Positions 16,210 to 24,740 of a DNA stretch of 64,000 nt are shown here, piece after piece (the stretch's first letter is position 1; every line of letters starts with the position of its first letter). The DNA is from Chryseobacterium phosphatilyticum. Its GTDB lineage: Bacteria > Bacteroidota > Bacteroidia > Flavobacteriales > Weeksellaceae. Both the position numbers and the translations under genes were made by a program. The stretch is taken from the NCBI RefSeq assembly GCF_002899825.2, contig NZ_PPED02000002.1:286159-350158 (forward strand), in the 5' to 3' direction. Under the pieces are notes generated by a model. That model did not search any database. It saw nothing but the letters and a program-made list of their open reading frames with translations, and was not told where the DNA came from.

Positions 16210-18501
16210 TTATGAACGTTCAAATATCGCATCAATATCATCTTCGCCTGAGCTTCCTGAATAATAGCTACCGTGACTGTCATCATCATAATCTGGCTCA
16301 TAGCTTTCCAAATGCCTTGTAACTTTAGAATCTATATCTATGCTTGAAACTATGTTAGATAGATCAAAAGAAATACTATCTAGTACATTTTCGTTGAAAC
16401 CATCTAAATAAGAATCAATAATTTCACGAATTTCATCTTCAATACCATGTATGTCAATGTCATAGTCTGAATAGCCATCAGGATGATAATAGTGACTTAT
16501 ATATTTAGAATAATCAACATCAAAATCATTACTATCAACAATGCTTCTTAGATATCGTTCAAGTAAAATATCAATTTGCATTAAAATATTTTCATCTTCA
16601 ATGTTATATTCATCTACAAAATCTAATAGCTTTTTTAGTGTTTCTTCATCATCTACGTCATCTATGAAATTGTATAAGAATTCAAAATTTTTAAATTCAA
16701 TTTTTGGTTCAAATTCTGTTAAAATTGTTAATAATTCCCATAATCTATTTCCACTTGGATTATTAGCATTTATTAATGTGTTCAAAAAGTACTCTACCCT
16801 TTTATTTATTTTTTCATTAAAAAAATCAAAATAGCATAAGGCAATTAAAAAATCCCAATCTTTTTCTTCCAATTTACGTTCAAAAAAATAATCAAATAAA
16901 TTTTCTAAGATCCTACTACTATATGAATTATTGATTTTATTAGACCTTAATAAAATACGCAAATAATCTATGGAAACTTCGTTATCTAATGACTTAAGAA
17001 TATTACAAACCAAATCAATTTCTTTAGAATATGTACTTAGAACGAAATCAGCAATAGATGGGTTGAATAAAACATACTCATATTTATTTTCTTCAATTTG
17101 ATTTCTATTTAATAATGATTTTGTTGCTAATTTTCTTACAGCTTCAAAACTTTTATCAGAACTATCACCCATATTTATTGTGTGAATTTTTAGAAAGGTC
17201 GTATAAGAGTTTCTTAAATTGTCCTCGGCTATTTTTCCATTATTAAAAACAGTTAAATATGTAAGAGCTCTTACACAGTCATCAGTTTGATTTTGAAAAT
17301 AATCTGCCCAAATAACCTCAGGCTCATTTAGACTTTTGATAATATATGGCCAATAATTTTCTTGTTTTAAATCCCCAATAACAGAAGAATCAGTTATAAA
17401 CTCTATTATTCGTGGATTAAAATTTCGATGTTTTATTATTTCCTTGTATCTTTTATCTTTGTATATAATATCTATAAATTGTTTTGGTAAATTTGAATGA
17501 TATATATGATTATAAAGAATTTTTGCTTTATCTATATTAGTTAAATTTTCAATTGTTAATAAAAATTCATTATCGCGAATTTTTAAGTTTTGAAAAATGT
17601 GACTTGATCTATATGCTTTATTTAAAATGTTCGTTCTTGATGTAAGAATAAACTTTTTGCTTTTATCTTTTTTAATTCTACTGATGAACTTGACAATATG
17701 AGAATCTTTTTTATTGTTGATAGCATCATACATATTACTACCTAAAAAATCGTCACAATAAAATAGAATTTTCTTTTGTTCATTTTCACGAAATAAACTT
17801 TCTGCTTCGCTAATATTTTCTTCTATATCACAGAATTCATAACCTTTTGTTATGTAGTGAATTGCCAAATTATCAGCAAGTGTAGTTTTGCCGATTCCAG
17901 GCTCACCAGTCAAAATGATTACATTATTTTCTTCTAGTATTCTTAATCCTTTATTATGATTTTCGGTTAATACATATCTGTAGGCTTTTTCCTCAATTTC
18001 ACGTATTGTAACTTGACTTCTACCTTTTATGGCATTGTTATAAAGCAAGTCCAATATAATCGTACTAGTAATCCAGAGTTTATAATTCCTTTCAACAATA
18101 TCTTGATTTTCCCTTTTAGATAAAAAAATATTTAAATCTTCTATTCCCCAAATATCTTCCTCCGTATGAATATATGGTTTAAAAATTTCTTTAATTTCTT
18201 GTTTATTTATTCTAGAAAGCTTTTTTGAAGTGACAAAAATATACTTACTAGGATTTAGCTTCTTTACTTTATCTAATTCTTCAGTTTTTAATTTTGAAAT
18301 CAATTGAGGGTATGACGTTTCCAAATAATGTTTACACTGTATAATACCTTCATTACTCTCACCAATCCAAAATCTACCGTCAACACCACCATCTTTACCA
18401 GACTTGAAGATTTCTACCTTTTTATTTAGTTCTTTCCCAATTACAGAAGCGGCTAATATTTCAAATTCTCTGTCATTTAATTTTGAAAAATCATATTCCA
18501 T
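16210..18501 (-). CDS. Mrr-like nuclease / nSTAND3 NTPase, probable antiphage defence protein
   Basis: A 763 aa protein in three parts. Residues 1-130 form a restriction-endonuclease-like (Mrr) domain: E10 region, then GKDGGVDG with D41, and IIQCK with Q55 and K57, the PD-(D/E)xK core. Residues ~160-420 are a STAND P-loop NTPase: Walker A GEPGIGKTT at 199-207, Walker B ILFYCDDFLG at 245-254, and the sensor KFILTSRT around 287. The DDFLG form is typical of the nSTAND3 family. Residues 430-763 are helical repeats ending in an acidic tail, the likely sensor. Known nuclease-STAND proteins (Avs/AVAST) recognise phage proteins, oligomerise and cut DNA; that role here is inference. Strong AT bias and location beside a duplicated groEL end suggest transfer. 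Confidence 0.75.
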   Translation of the reverse strand: MEYDFSKLNDREFEILAASVIGKELNKKVEIFKSGKDGGVDGRFWIGESNEGIIQCKHYLETSYPQLISKLKTEELDKVKKLNPSKYIFVTSKKLSRINKQEIKEIFKPYIHTEEDIWGIEDLNIFLSKRENQDIVERNYKLWITSTIILDLLYNNAIKGRSQVTIREIEEKAYRYVLTENHNKGLRILEENNVIILTGEPGIGKTTLADNLAIHYITKGYEFCDIEENISEAESLFRENEQKKILFYCDDFLGSNMYDAINNKKDSHIVKFISRIKKDKSKKFILTSRTNILNKAYRSSHIFQNLKIRDNEFLLTIENLTNIDKAKILYNHIYHSNLPKQFIDIIYKDKRYKEIIKHRNFNPRIIEFITDSSVIGDLKQENYWPYIIKSLNEPEVIWADYFQNQTDDCVRALTYLTVFNNGKIAEDNLRNSYTTFLKIHTINMGDSSDKSFEAVRKLATKSLLNRNQIEENKYEYVLFNPSIADFVLSTYSKEIDLVCNILKSLDNEVSIDYLRILLRSNKINNSYSSRILENLFDYFFERKLEEKDWDFLIALCYFDFFNEKINKRVEYFLNTLINANNPSGNRLWELLTILTEFEPKIEFKNFEFLYNFIDDVDDEETLKKLLDFVDEYNIEDENILMQIDILLERYLRSIVDSNDFDVDYSKYISHYYHPDGYSDYDIDIHGIEDEIREIIDSYLDGFNENVLDSISFDLSNIVSSIDIDSKVTRHLESYEPDYDDDSHGSYYSGSSGEDDIDAIFERS

Positions 18502-18581
18502 GTTATATGTTCGTTTTATTCAAATTTAAGGAATAATAATTTTCAATTTCATTATATATGGTTTTTTCAATAAAAACAAAA

Positions 18582-18612
18582 AACCGCCCTACAAAGTAGA
18601 ACGGTTAATATA
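18582..18612 (-). terminator. Terminator in the left groEL repeat
   Basis: Minus strand ACCGTTCTAC, loop TTT, GTAGGGCGGT and TTTTTT: same hairpin as after intact groEL but with altered bases. It probably ends the propeller-gene transcript. Confidence 0.75.
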
Positions 18613-18635
18613 TTAAATTGTCTTAGCTTGCGCTA

Positions 18636-18777
18636 CTACATCATTCCTGGCATTCCACCACCCATTGGCATAGCTGGTTCAGCGCTCTTAATATCAGTGA
18701 TAACACATTCAGTTGTAAGAAGCATTCCAGATACAGAAGCAGCGTTTTCAAGGGCAACTCTTGTTACTTTAGTTGGG
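18636..18777 (-). pseudogene. groEL 3' fragment
   Basis: In frame this encodes the last ~46 residues of GroEL ([19 protein letters not shown] at its start and ending [10 protein letters not shown]) followed by TAG, where the intact gene has TAA. Compared with the intact gene at 20351 there are about four base changes in the coding part, all apparently synonymous. So it was copied from a functional groEL allele of a related strain, not from decay of the resident one. It has no start codon and is not a gene. Confidence 0.85.
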
Positions 18778-18805
18778 CAATGATTTCGTTTTTAGCAGAT
18801 ATTTT

Positions 18806-20245
18806 TTATTTATTAAGTTTGATTACTCCAGCATAAGTCGCAATCCAGATGGAGCCATCTTTATCTTTCGTTATTCTCTCGCAATGAACACTTGGGACGT
18901 TTGAATTTTCATTGGTGTAAGTTTCCCATTTTTTTGAGTTAATGTCATAACTTAAAATGCCAACTCCGTTTAATGTTATCCATAATAATTGGGTTTCTTC
19001 ATCTAAATAAAAATCATTGATTGAATTTTCACTGAACATTTTAGTATTTGGATGTTTTATTCTTGTCCATTTCTGTTGTAAATCTAATACATAGATTCCA
19101 GCATCATCAGATTTATCGTTATATAAGTCAAACCAGAAATTGCCTTTTTTATCTTCATAGATTTTTGAAATGTACGCTTTTGATAAAGGTGAATTTTTCT
19201 CGTTCAGCAATTTCGTCACCCCGTTTTCGATCATGACGTTTCCTTCAAATGTCCCAATCCAGATTCTATCTTTTTTATCTACATAAACACCAAGGATTTT
19301 ATCAGTAGGTAGATTTGAATTTTGTTTGTTAATGACCGACCAATTCTTTCCGTCAAACTTTGCTACACCATCCCAAGACGTAAACCATACATTATTGGAG
19401 TGGTCAACAAATATTTTTCTTGCCCATTTTATTGGAGAGTTTATGGAGTCGTATTTTGTCCAGTTTTTATTGTCATATTTATAAACATCCCAACCAACAA
19501 CAAACCATTTATTGTTGTTTTTGTCAACTTCTAAATCCCGTACTGATTGTGTTTCATTTTTATTATAAGGAGGAGAGGAGATTAATGTATTTTTTGAGTT
19601 AAAATGTTCCCATTTTCCATTATTTATTTTTACAATTCCATTATCTGTTCCAATCCAGATATTATTGTCCAGATCATTGGCAACAGCTCTTGTTATATCC
19701 CAAGGTAACTCTGAGTTTTGCTGGGTGAATACAGTCCAACCTTTTGAAAGTTTTTCTTTATCTGTTCCTTTTATATCAGGACTCCCTACAGATTTTGCAT
19801 TGGATTGATTTTTAAAATCAAATATTCTGCGCTTTGCAGAAAAGCTACCGTTTTCAAATTCAAAAATTAGCGAAACAGAACTGTTTGTTTTTTTATTTTG
19901 TGAAATAGCAGGTTCCCAATTTGATGTTGAGTTTATGACATCCTGTAAACCTAATTTTTTTGAAGAGATATTAGTTTGATTTAATGAGCTTAGCAGGCAA
20001 GGCTTTCCATTTTCGTCAATTAAAATTTGTACTTCAATTTTTCCTGTTATTTTACTTAAACTCTTTTTGTCAAATTTGTTCAACAATTCATTTATTATTG
20101 AGTTTTGAGGGTTAGCTATAGTTTCTCCACAATCAAGACAAAAGGAATTTAAACTACAGTCTTTGTATTTTTCAGGATAAAGATTTTGAGAATAACTTAA
20201 TGTGAAACTAAATAGTGTCAATAATAAAAGTATAATTTTTTTCAT
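18806..20245 (-). CDS. Secreted propeller protein with TonB-C-like N-terminal domain
   Basis: A 479 aa protein with a signal peptide (MKKIILLLLTLFSFTLSYSQ). Residues 60-135 (GKIEVQILIDENGKPCLLSS, then NWEPA) resemble a TonB C-terminal-like domain. From about 165 on there are repeated two-component-regulator-propeller units (DLDNNIWIGTDNGIVKI, DHSNNVWFTSWDGVAKF, DKKDRIWIGTFEGNV, DKDGSIWIATYAGVIKL), predicting a seven-bladed beta-propeller. It carries no kinase, so it may be a stand-alone sensor or surface protein. It lies alone between two groEL 3' ends and has its own -7 box at 20280. Confidence 0.75.
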   Translation of the reverse strand: MKKIILLLLTLFSFTLSYSQNLYPEKYKDCSLNSFCLDCGETIANPQNSIINELLNKFDKKSLSKITGKIEVQILIDENGKPCLLSSLNQTNISSKKLGLQDVINSTSNWEPAISQNKKTNSSVSLIFEFENGSFSAKRRIFDFKNQSNAKSVGSPDIKGTDKEKLSKGWTVFTQQNSELPWDITRAVANDLDNNIWIGTDNGIVKINNGKWEHFNSKNTLISSPPYNKNETQSVRDLEVDKNNNKWFVVGWDVYKYDNKNWTKYDSINSPIKWARKIFVDHSNNVWFTSWDGVAKFDGKNWSVINKQNSNLPTDKILGVYVDKKDRIWIGTFEGNVMIENGVTKLLNEKNSPLSKAYISKIYEDKKGNFWFDLYNDKSDDAGIYVLDLQQKWTRIKHPNTKMFSENSINDFYLDEETQLLWITLNGVGILSYDINSKKWETYTNENSNVPSVHCERITKDKDGSIWIATYAGVIKLNK

Positions 20246-20279
20246 TTTGGATTATTTTTCATGTGTCATAGTTACTCAT

Positions 20280-20287
20280 CAAATATA
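20280..20287 (-). promoter_or_regulatory. -7 promoter box for the propeller gene
   Basis: Minus strand TATATTTG is a perfect TAnnTTTG box, 35-42 bases upstream of the ATG at 20245 and directly abutting the groEL terminator. No well-spaced -33 TTTG is seen. Confidence 0.5.
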
Positions 20288-20288
20288 T

Positions 20289-20321
20289 AAAAAACCGCCC
20301 TACAAAAAGTAGAGCGGTTTA
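20289..20321 (-). terminator. groEL terminator
   Basis: Minus strand ACCGCTCTAC, loop TTTTT, GTAGGGCGGT then TTTTTT. Strong 10-bp stem about 30 bases after the groEL stop. Confidence 0.85.
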
Positions 20322-20350
20322 TATATTAAATTTGTCTCAACGACACGTTG

Positions 20351-21988
<1,638 letters not shown>

Positions 21989-21990
21989 TT

Positions 21991-22018
21991 AGATGTTAGA
22001 CGTCAGATGTTAGACGCC
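21991..22018. repeat. Tandem 14-mer in the groES-groEL gap
   Basis: AGATGTTAGACGTC followed by AGATGTTAGACGCC, preceded by a degenerate third unit. This kind of simple degenerate repeat occurs in intergenic spacers of flavobacteria; I see no encoded function. Confidence 0.6.
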
Positions 22019-22087
22019 AAGCATTATTTGAAAATTTATTTTTTATTCAGTTTTAAGTCTGAAATCTGATGTTTTGTATCTGGAGTC

Positions 22088-22366
22088 TTATCCAATTACT
22101 CCAAGTAAATCTCCCTCTTTTACGATTAAGTAATCTTTACCTTCCAATTTCAATTCAGAACCTGAATATTTTCCATAAAGAACTTTGTCACCTACCTGAA
22201 CAGTTGTAGGTTCATCTTTTTTACCAGGACCTACTGCCACTACAGTACCTTCTTGCGGCTTTTCTTTAGCAGTATCTGGGATAATAATTCCTGAAGCTGT
22301 TTTAGTTTCTGCTGCGATTGGCTCTACCAGAACTCTGTCTGCCAATGGTTTAAAGTTTACTGACAT
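22088..22366 (-). CDS. groS: Co-chaperonin GroES (Hsp10)
   Basis: A 92 aa protein, full length. It has the GroES start [23 protein letters not shown] with the mobile loop at residues 17-32 and the conserved VGPGKKDE and VLYGKYSG segments (first motif in parts: [21 protein letters not shown]). It caps GroEL. Located upstream of groEL, as usual. The promoter region before it contains an imperfect TACATTTA box at 22407-22414 and a TGCCAT/ATGGCA inverted pair around it, but no clear CIRCE element. Confidence 0.96.
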   Translation of the reverse strand: MSVNFKPLADRVLVEPIAAETKTASGIIIPDTAKEKPQEGTVVAVGPGKKDEPTTVQVGDKVLYGKYSGSELKLEGKDYLIVKEGDLLGVIG

Positions 22367-22406
22367 AATATATTTATTTTTTAATTATTTCTGTGTTGTA
22401 ATTCTC

Positions 22407-22414
22407 TAAATGTA
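22407..22414 (-). promoter_or_regulatory. Possible -7 box for groES-groEL
   Basis: Minus strand TACATTTA, one base off TAnnTTTG, 41-48 bases upstream of the groES start. A TGCCAT...ATGGCA pair lies just upstream (22415-22444). Weak evidence. Confidence 0.35.
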
Positions 22415-22488
22415 TGCCATGAGACAGCGATGGCTGAAATGGCAGACTTTTATTCCGGAATGTGAAAATTTGGCAGAAAAATAAAAAA

Positions 22489-22516
22489 AGAAAGCCGGAA
22501 ATTTTCCGGCTTTTAT
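22489..22516 (-). terminator. Terminator of peptide gene 1
   Basis: Minus strand AAAAGCCGGAAAATTTCCGGCTTT followed by a T-rich run: 9-bp GC-containing stem (GCCGGAAA/TTTCCGGC). Placed 23 bases after the stop at 22539; it also closes the groES promoter region. (Stem halves quoted: GCCGGAAA and TTTCCGGC.). Confidence 0.8.
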
Positions 22517-22538
22517 CTAACTCATGAGTTGATTTTTA

Positions 22539-22673
22539 CTAAGGGCAATTTTCTCCAGGACCTACCCAAAGGATACATCTTCCTTTGTAGTCTCTTTCGC
22601 AACAGTAGCGCTGTGCAGCTCCACCATTGATTGCCTTTTGAGCATCTCTGCTTAATACTTTGGCGTTTTTCAT
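22539..22673 (-). CDS. GG-leader cysteine peptide 1 (bacteriocin-like)
   Basis: A 44 aa peptide from the ATG at 22673 to TAG. Residues 1-18 are MKNAKVLSRDAQKAINGG, an 18-residue leader ending in a double glycine. The 26-residue core begins AAQRYCCERD and ends WVGPGENCP with four cysteines (two adjacent). Three paralogues lie directly upstream. Leaders of this kind are known to be cut by C39-peptidase ABC exporters, and short MKN...GG peptides are frequent in Chryseobacterium and annotated as bacteriocin-like; function here is unknown. No transporter or modification enzyme is within the window. It has its own promoter (22755) and terminator. Confidence 0.8.
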   Translation of the reverse strand: MKNAKVLSRDAQKAINGGAAQRYCCERDYKGRCILWVGPGENCP

Positions 22674-22700
22674 AGTTAATAATTTTTGGTGTACAAAATT

Positions 22701-22724
22701 CCTGAATATTTAGAGTCAATCAGG
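22701..22724 (-). promoter_or_regulatory. Conserved inverted repeat in the 5' leader of peptide gene 1
   Basis: Minus strand CCTGATTGACTCTAAATATTCAGG: 5-bp arms CCTGA/TCAGG, 14-base interior. Nearly the same element precedes peptide genes 2 and 4, 28-35 bases before their starts. (Arms only are paired; total 24 bases.). Confidence 0.6.
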
Positions 22725-22754
22725 TTTTTGACCTTTGGTGTAAAAGAAGTAGGT

Positions 22755-22762
22755 CAAATATA
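22755..22762 (-). promoter_or_regulatory. -7 box of peptide gene 1
   Basis: Minus strand TATATTTG, a perfect TAnnTTTG. The same box, with matching flanks, occurs before peptide gene 2. Predicted 5' leader about 75 bases. Confidence 0.6.
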
Positions 22763-22950
22763 AAACTTTTTCCTTTATGTGTGATATAATTTAATATGTT
22801 ATTTTAATAATTATTTGTAGGTCAGTTGTTAATGGTGTTTTTTTGGGTTTTTTATTCGAATGGTAGTTGATGGATAGGGTTTATTTTGCAGCTTTTTTGG
22901 CTGTCATTGCAAGATTATGCGATGTACTATTGATGGTAAAATATAAAAGA

Positions 22951-22976
22951 GAAAGCCGGAAATTTCCGGCTTGATT
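22951..22976 (-). terminator. Terminator of peptide gene 2
   Basis: Minus strand AAGCCGGAAATTTCCGGCTTTCT: GCCGGAAA paired with TTTCCGGC. Same hairpin family as after peptide genes 1 and 3. (Arms: GCCGGAAA, TTTCCGGC.). Confidence 0.8.
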
Positions 22977-23000
22977 TTTCATTGTATTAACATGATGAAA

Positions 23001-23138
23001 CTACGGACAGTTTTGTCCCGGTCCGATCCATAAAGTACATTTTCCGTTATTGTCGCGTTCGCAACATACGAGTCTGCCAGCTGCTCCTCCGATGACAGAT
23101 TTTTGAGCTTGTCTGCTTAATAATTTAGCATTTTTCAT
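23001..23138 (-). CDS. GG-leader cysteine peptide 2 (bacteriocin-like)
   Basis: A 45 aa peptide from ATG at 23138. Leader MKNAKLLSRQAQKSVIGG, then a 27-residue core starting AAGRLVCCERD and ending WIGPGQNCP. The four cysteines, the R..CC..D spacing and the W(V/I)GPG.xCP tail are conserved with the other three peptides. It has its own promoter box (23220), leader repeat (23166) and terminator (22951), so it is probably transcribed alone. Confidence 0.8.
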   Translation of the reverse strand: MKNAKLLSRQAQKSVIGGAAGRLVCCERDNNGKCTLWIGPGQNCP

Positions 23139-23165
23139 AGTTAACAATATTTAATGTGTACAATT

Positions 23166-23189
23166 CCTGAGCATTTAAATTCAATCAGG
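23166..23189 (-). promoter_or_regulatory. Conserved inverted repeat in the 5' leader of peptide gene 2
   Basis: Minus strand CCTGA, a 14-base interior, then TCAGG; flanks GTCAAAAA upstream and TTGTACAC downstream are shared with peptide gene 1. Confidence 0.6.
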
Positions 23190-23219
23190 TTTTTGACATT
23201 TGGTGTAAAATAAGTCATC

Positions 23220-23227
23220 CAAATATA
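23220..23227 (-). promoter_or_regulatory. -7 box of peptide gene 2
   Basis: Minus strand TATATTTG with upstream AAGGAAAAA shared with the promoter of peptide gene 1. Confidence 0.6.
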
Positions 23228-23395
23228 GATTTTTTTTCCTTAATAAGTGATATGTTTTAGTGATTTATTGAGTGGTATTTGTTTGGTTATCAGTTGATAG
23301 GTGTTTTATTTTGCCTTCCATATTTTATAGTTGTCATAAAAAGCAGTATTCAGAATAATAAAATAAGAAGTGAGTTTCTGAAATAGAGAAAAGTA

Positions 23396-23420
23396 AAAGC
23401 CGGAAATCTCCGGCTTCTTT
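23396..23420 (-). terminator. Terminator of peptide gene 3
   Basis: Minus strand AAGCCGGAGATTTCCGGCTTTTA: same hairpin as after genes 1 and 2 with one altered base. (Arms: GCCGGAGA, TTTCCGGC.). Confidence 0.75.
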
Positions 23421-23444
23421 TCCAATGATTATCTGATGATCATA

Positions 23445-23585
23445 TTACGGGCAATATTGTCCCGGTCCGATCCATAAAGTACAGTTTCCCTCTCTGTCCT
23501 TTTCACAACATTTGATTCTTGCAGCGATAACTCCTCCGGTAATAGATTTCTGAGCTTCTCTGCTTACTAATTTTGCATTTTTCAT
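23445..23585 (-). CDS. GG-leader cysteine peptide 3 (bacteriocin-like)
   Basis: A 46 aa peptide from ATG at 23585 to TAA. Leader MKNAKLVSREAQKSITGG, 28-residue core beginning VIAARIKCCEKD and ending WIGPGQYCP. Cysteine pattern identical to the other copies. It lacks the leader inverted repeat and starts 49 bases after peptide gene 4, so it is likely co-transcribed with that gene. Confidence 0.8.
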   Translation of the reverse strand: MKNAKLVSREAQKSITGGVIAARIKCCEKDREGNCTLWIGPGQYCP

Positions 23586-23634
23586 AGGGGTGCTATTAAT
23601 GTGTACAACATCTGATGAGCTATAGAAGGTTGAT

Positions 23635-23775
23635 CTACGGACAAAATTGTCCTGGTCCGATCCAGCGGATACATTTCATGTTGTCATCATAATCACAACA
23701 AACAAGTCTTGCAGCAACTCCGCCTCCTTGAATGGATTTTTGGGCCTCTCTGTTTAATAATTTAGCATTTTTCAT
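23635..23775 (-). CDS. GG-leader cysteine peptide 4 (bacteriocin-like)
   Basis: A 46 aa peptide from ATG at 23775. Leader MKNAKLLNREAQKSIQGG, followed by a 28-residue core that begins GVAARLVCCDYD and ends WIGPGQFCP. It is the most divergent copy in the middle (DDNMKCIRW). It is the first gene of a probable two-gene unit with peptide 3, behind the leader repeat at 23800-23825. Confidence 0.8.
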   Translation of the reverse strand: MKNAKLLNREAQKSIQGGGVAARLVCCDYDDNMKCIRWIGPGQFCP

Positions 23776-23799
23776 AAGTATTACTTTTGATTTTTTAAT

Positions 23800-23825
23800 C
23801 CCTGAATATTTAGAGTCAATCAGGG
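23800..23825 (-). promoter_or_regulatory. Conserved inverted repeat in the 5' leader of peptide gene 4
   Basis: Minus strand CCCTGA, a 14-base interior, TCAGGG. The extra C-G pair on both sides relative to genes 1 and 2 is a compensating change that favours a real stem. Confidence 0.6.
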
Positions 23826-23852
23826 GTTTTTGACAACGGGTGTTAGTTGTTG

Positions 23853-23860
23853 TAAATGTA
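23853..23860 (-). promoter_or_regulatory. Possible -7 box of peptide genes 4-3
   Basis: Minus strand TACATTTA, one base off consensus, at about the same distance from the conserved GTCAAAAACC as the boxes of genes 1 and 2. Confidence 0.4.
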
Positions 23861-23930
23861 ATGATTTTAAATACAGAGTGTTATGTAGTGTGTAGACAGA
23901 AGGACGGAATTGGTATTTTGTAAACGATTT

Positions 23931-24653
23931 TTATTTGATGACTTCTAAAAACATTTTTCTTCCCCCCATATCCATATCCTGTTTCAGGAGTTTCCTTGTT
24001 TCCGGATCAATATAATAGGTGACGGTGGAGGTTTTATTAGAAATATCATCGGTTGTTTTTACGGCCCAGACCTTTTTACCTTTGTAGTCGCTTTTTTCTA
24101 CGCCCAATATATAGGCTTTCATCATGCCTTTAGCTGTAGCATTGGGATTATAATCAAAGATGGCAATTTCAGAGGTGTAATTTTCTTTTAAAGGTAAAAA
24201 TCTGATCATCGTTGCATAGCTGCTGCTGTCAAAATAATCCGTTGCCGGTAGGTCAATATTGTCTTTTTTCTGAGATTTTTTATCGAGGTAATATCCTGTA
24301 ACCTGGCTTTTACCTGATTTGATAACCATATCTCTCATCGAATTATAAGAAGAATGATAGTCCGGAAGAAAATTTCTGCTCTTTACAATAGTAGAATCTG
24401 TCCAGCTTGCTTCCGGTGCCTGTTTTAGCTTAACGGAAGTTTTGAGAAGCAGATCGGTTTTATTTATTTTTTTAATCTGTGTTATAATGCTTCCAATTTC
24501 AATTTTTGATCCGGCATTGTCTGCGTACCATACCGCTTCTGAGGTTTCGTCTTGTATCATCTTATGATCGAGACTAACATTGGAAGGTGTTATAATTTTC
24601 TGTGAAAATAAACAAGTACTGCTTATTAGTAAAAGTAAACTCAATGATTTCAT
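23931..24653 (-). CDS. Exported hypothetical protein, DUF3108-like
   Basis: A 240 aa protein with a signal peptide (MKSLSLLLLISSTCLFSQ). The mature part is beta-rich and ends STVTYYIDPETRKLLKQDMDMGGRKMFLEVIK-like strands, reminiscent of DUF3108/LolA-type lipid-binding half-barrels (YYIDPETRKLLKQD quoted). No catalytic motif. It lies between the peptide cluster and the transporter genes, without clear link to either. Confidence 0.6.
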   Translation of the reverse strand: MKSLSLLLLISSTCLFSQKIITPSNVSLDHKMIQDETSEAVWYADNAGSKIEIGSIITQIKKINKTDLLLKTSVKLKQAPEASWTDSTIVKSRNFLPDYHSSYNSMRDMVIKSGKSQVTGYYLDKKSQKKDNIDLPATDYFDSSSYATMIRFLPLKENYTSEIAIFDYNPNATAKGMMKAYILGVEKSDYKGKKVWAVKTTDDISNKTSTVTYYIDPETRKLLKQDMDMGGRKMFLEVIK

Positions 24654-24740
24654 AGCTTTTTTACCAATGAGTAGTGTTGGTTTTCAAAAAGTTACATTTA
24701 TTTTTTTGTGGAATTTTTTAATAGAATAGGGTAAAATATA

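Larger units (their letters stand above)
18578..18788 (-). repeat. Left copy of a direct repeat of the groEL 3' end and terminator
   Basis: About 200 bases repeat the sequence at 20287-20492: the end of groEL, its stop, the spacer and its terminator. Near identity in the coding part (a few base differences) but divergence in the spacer. The two copies are in the same orientation and bracket the propeller gene. Confidence 0.85.
22674..23000. other. Intergenic region between peptide genes 1 and 2
   Basis: About 330 bases. Holds the 5' leader and promoter of peptide gene 1 (22701-22762), a stretch of AT-rich sequence with no convincing gene, and the terminator of peptide gene 2 at 22951-22976. 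Confidence 0.6.
23139..23444. other. Intergenic region between peptide genes 2 and 3
   Basis: About 305 bases with the leader repeat (23166-23189) and promoter (23220-23227) of peptide gene 2 and the terminator of peptide gene 3 (23396-23420). Nothing further recognised. Confidence 0.6.

Noticed and set aside
18636..18777. groEL fragment as a second chaperonin gene
   Set aside because: Only the last ~46 codons are present, without start or ATPase core; annotated as a fragment instead.
22522..22719. 65-residue minus-strand frame overlapping peptide gene 1
   Set aside because: It is out of frame with the conserved leader/core peptide, has no match among the three paralogues, and runs through the leader hairpin; the 22539-22673 frame is the conserved one.
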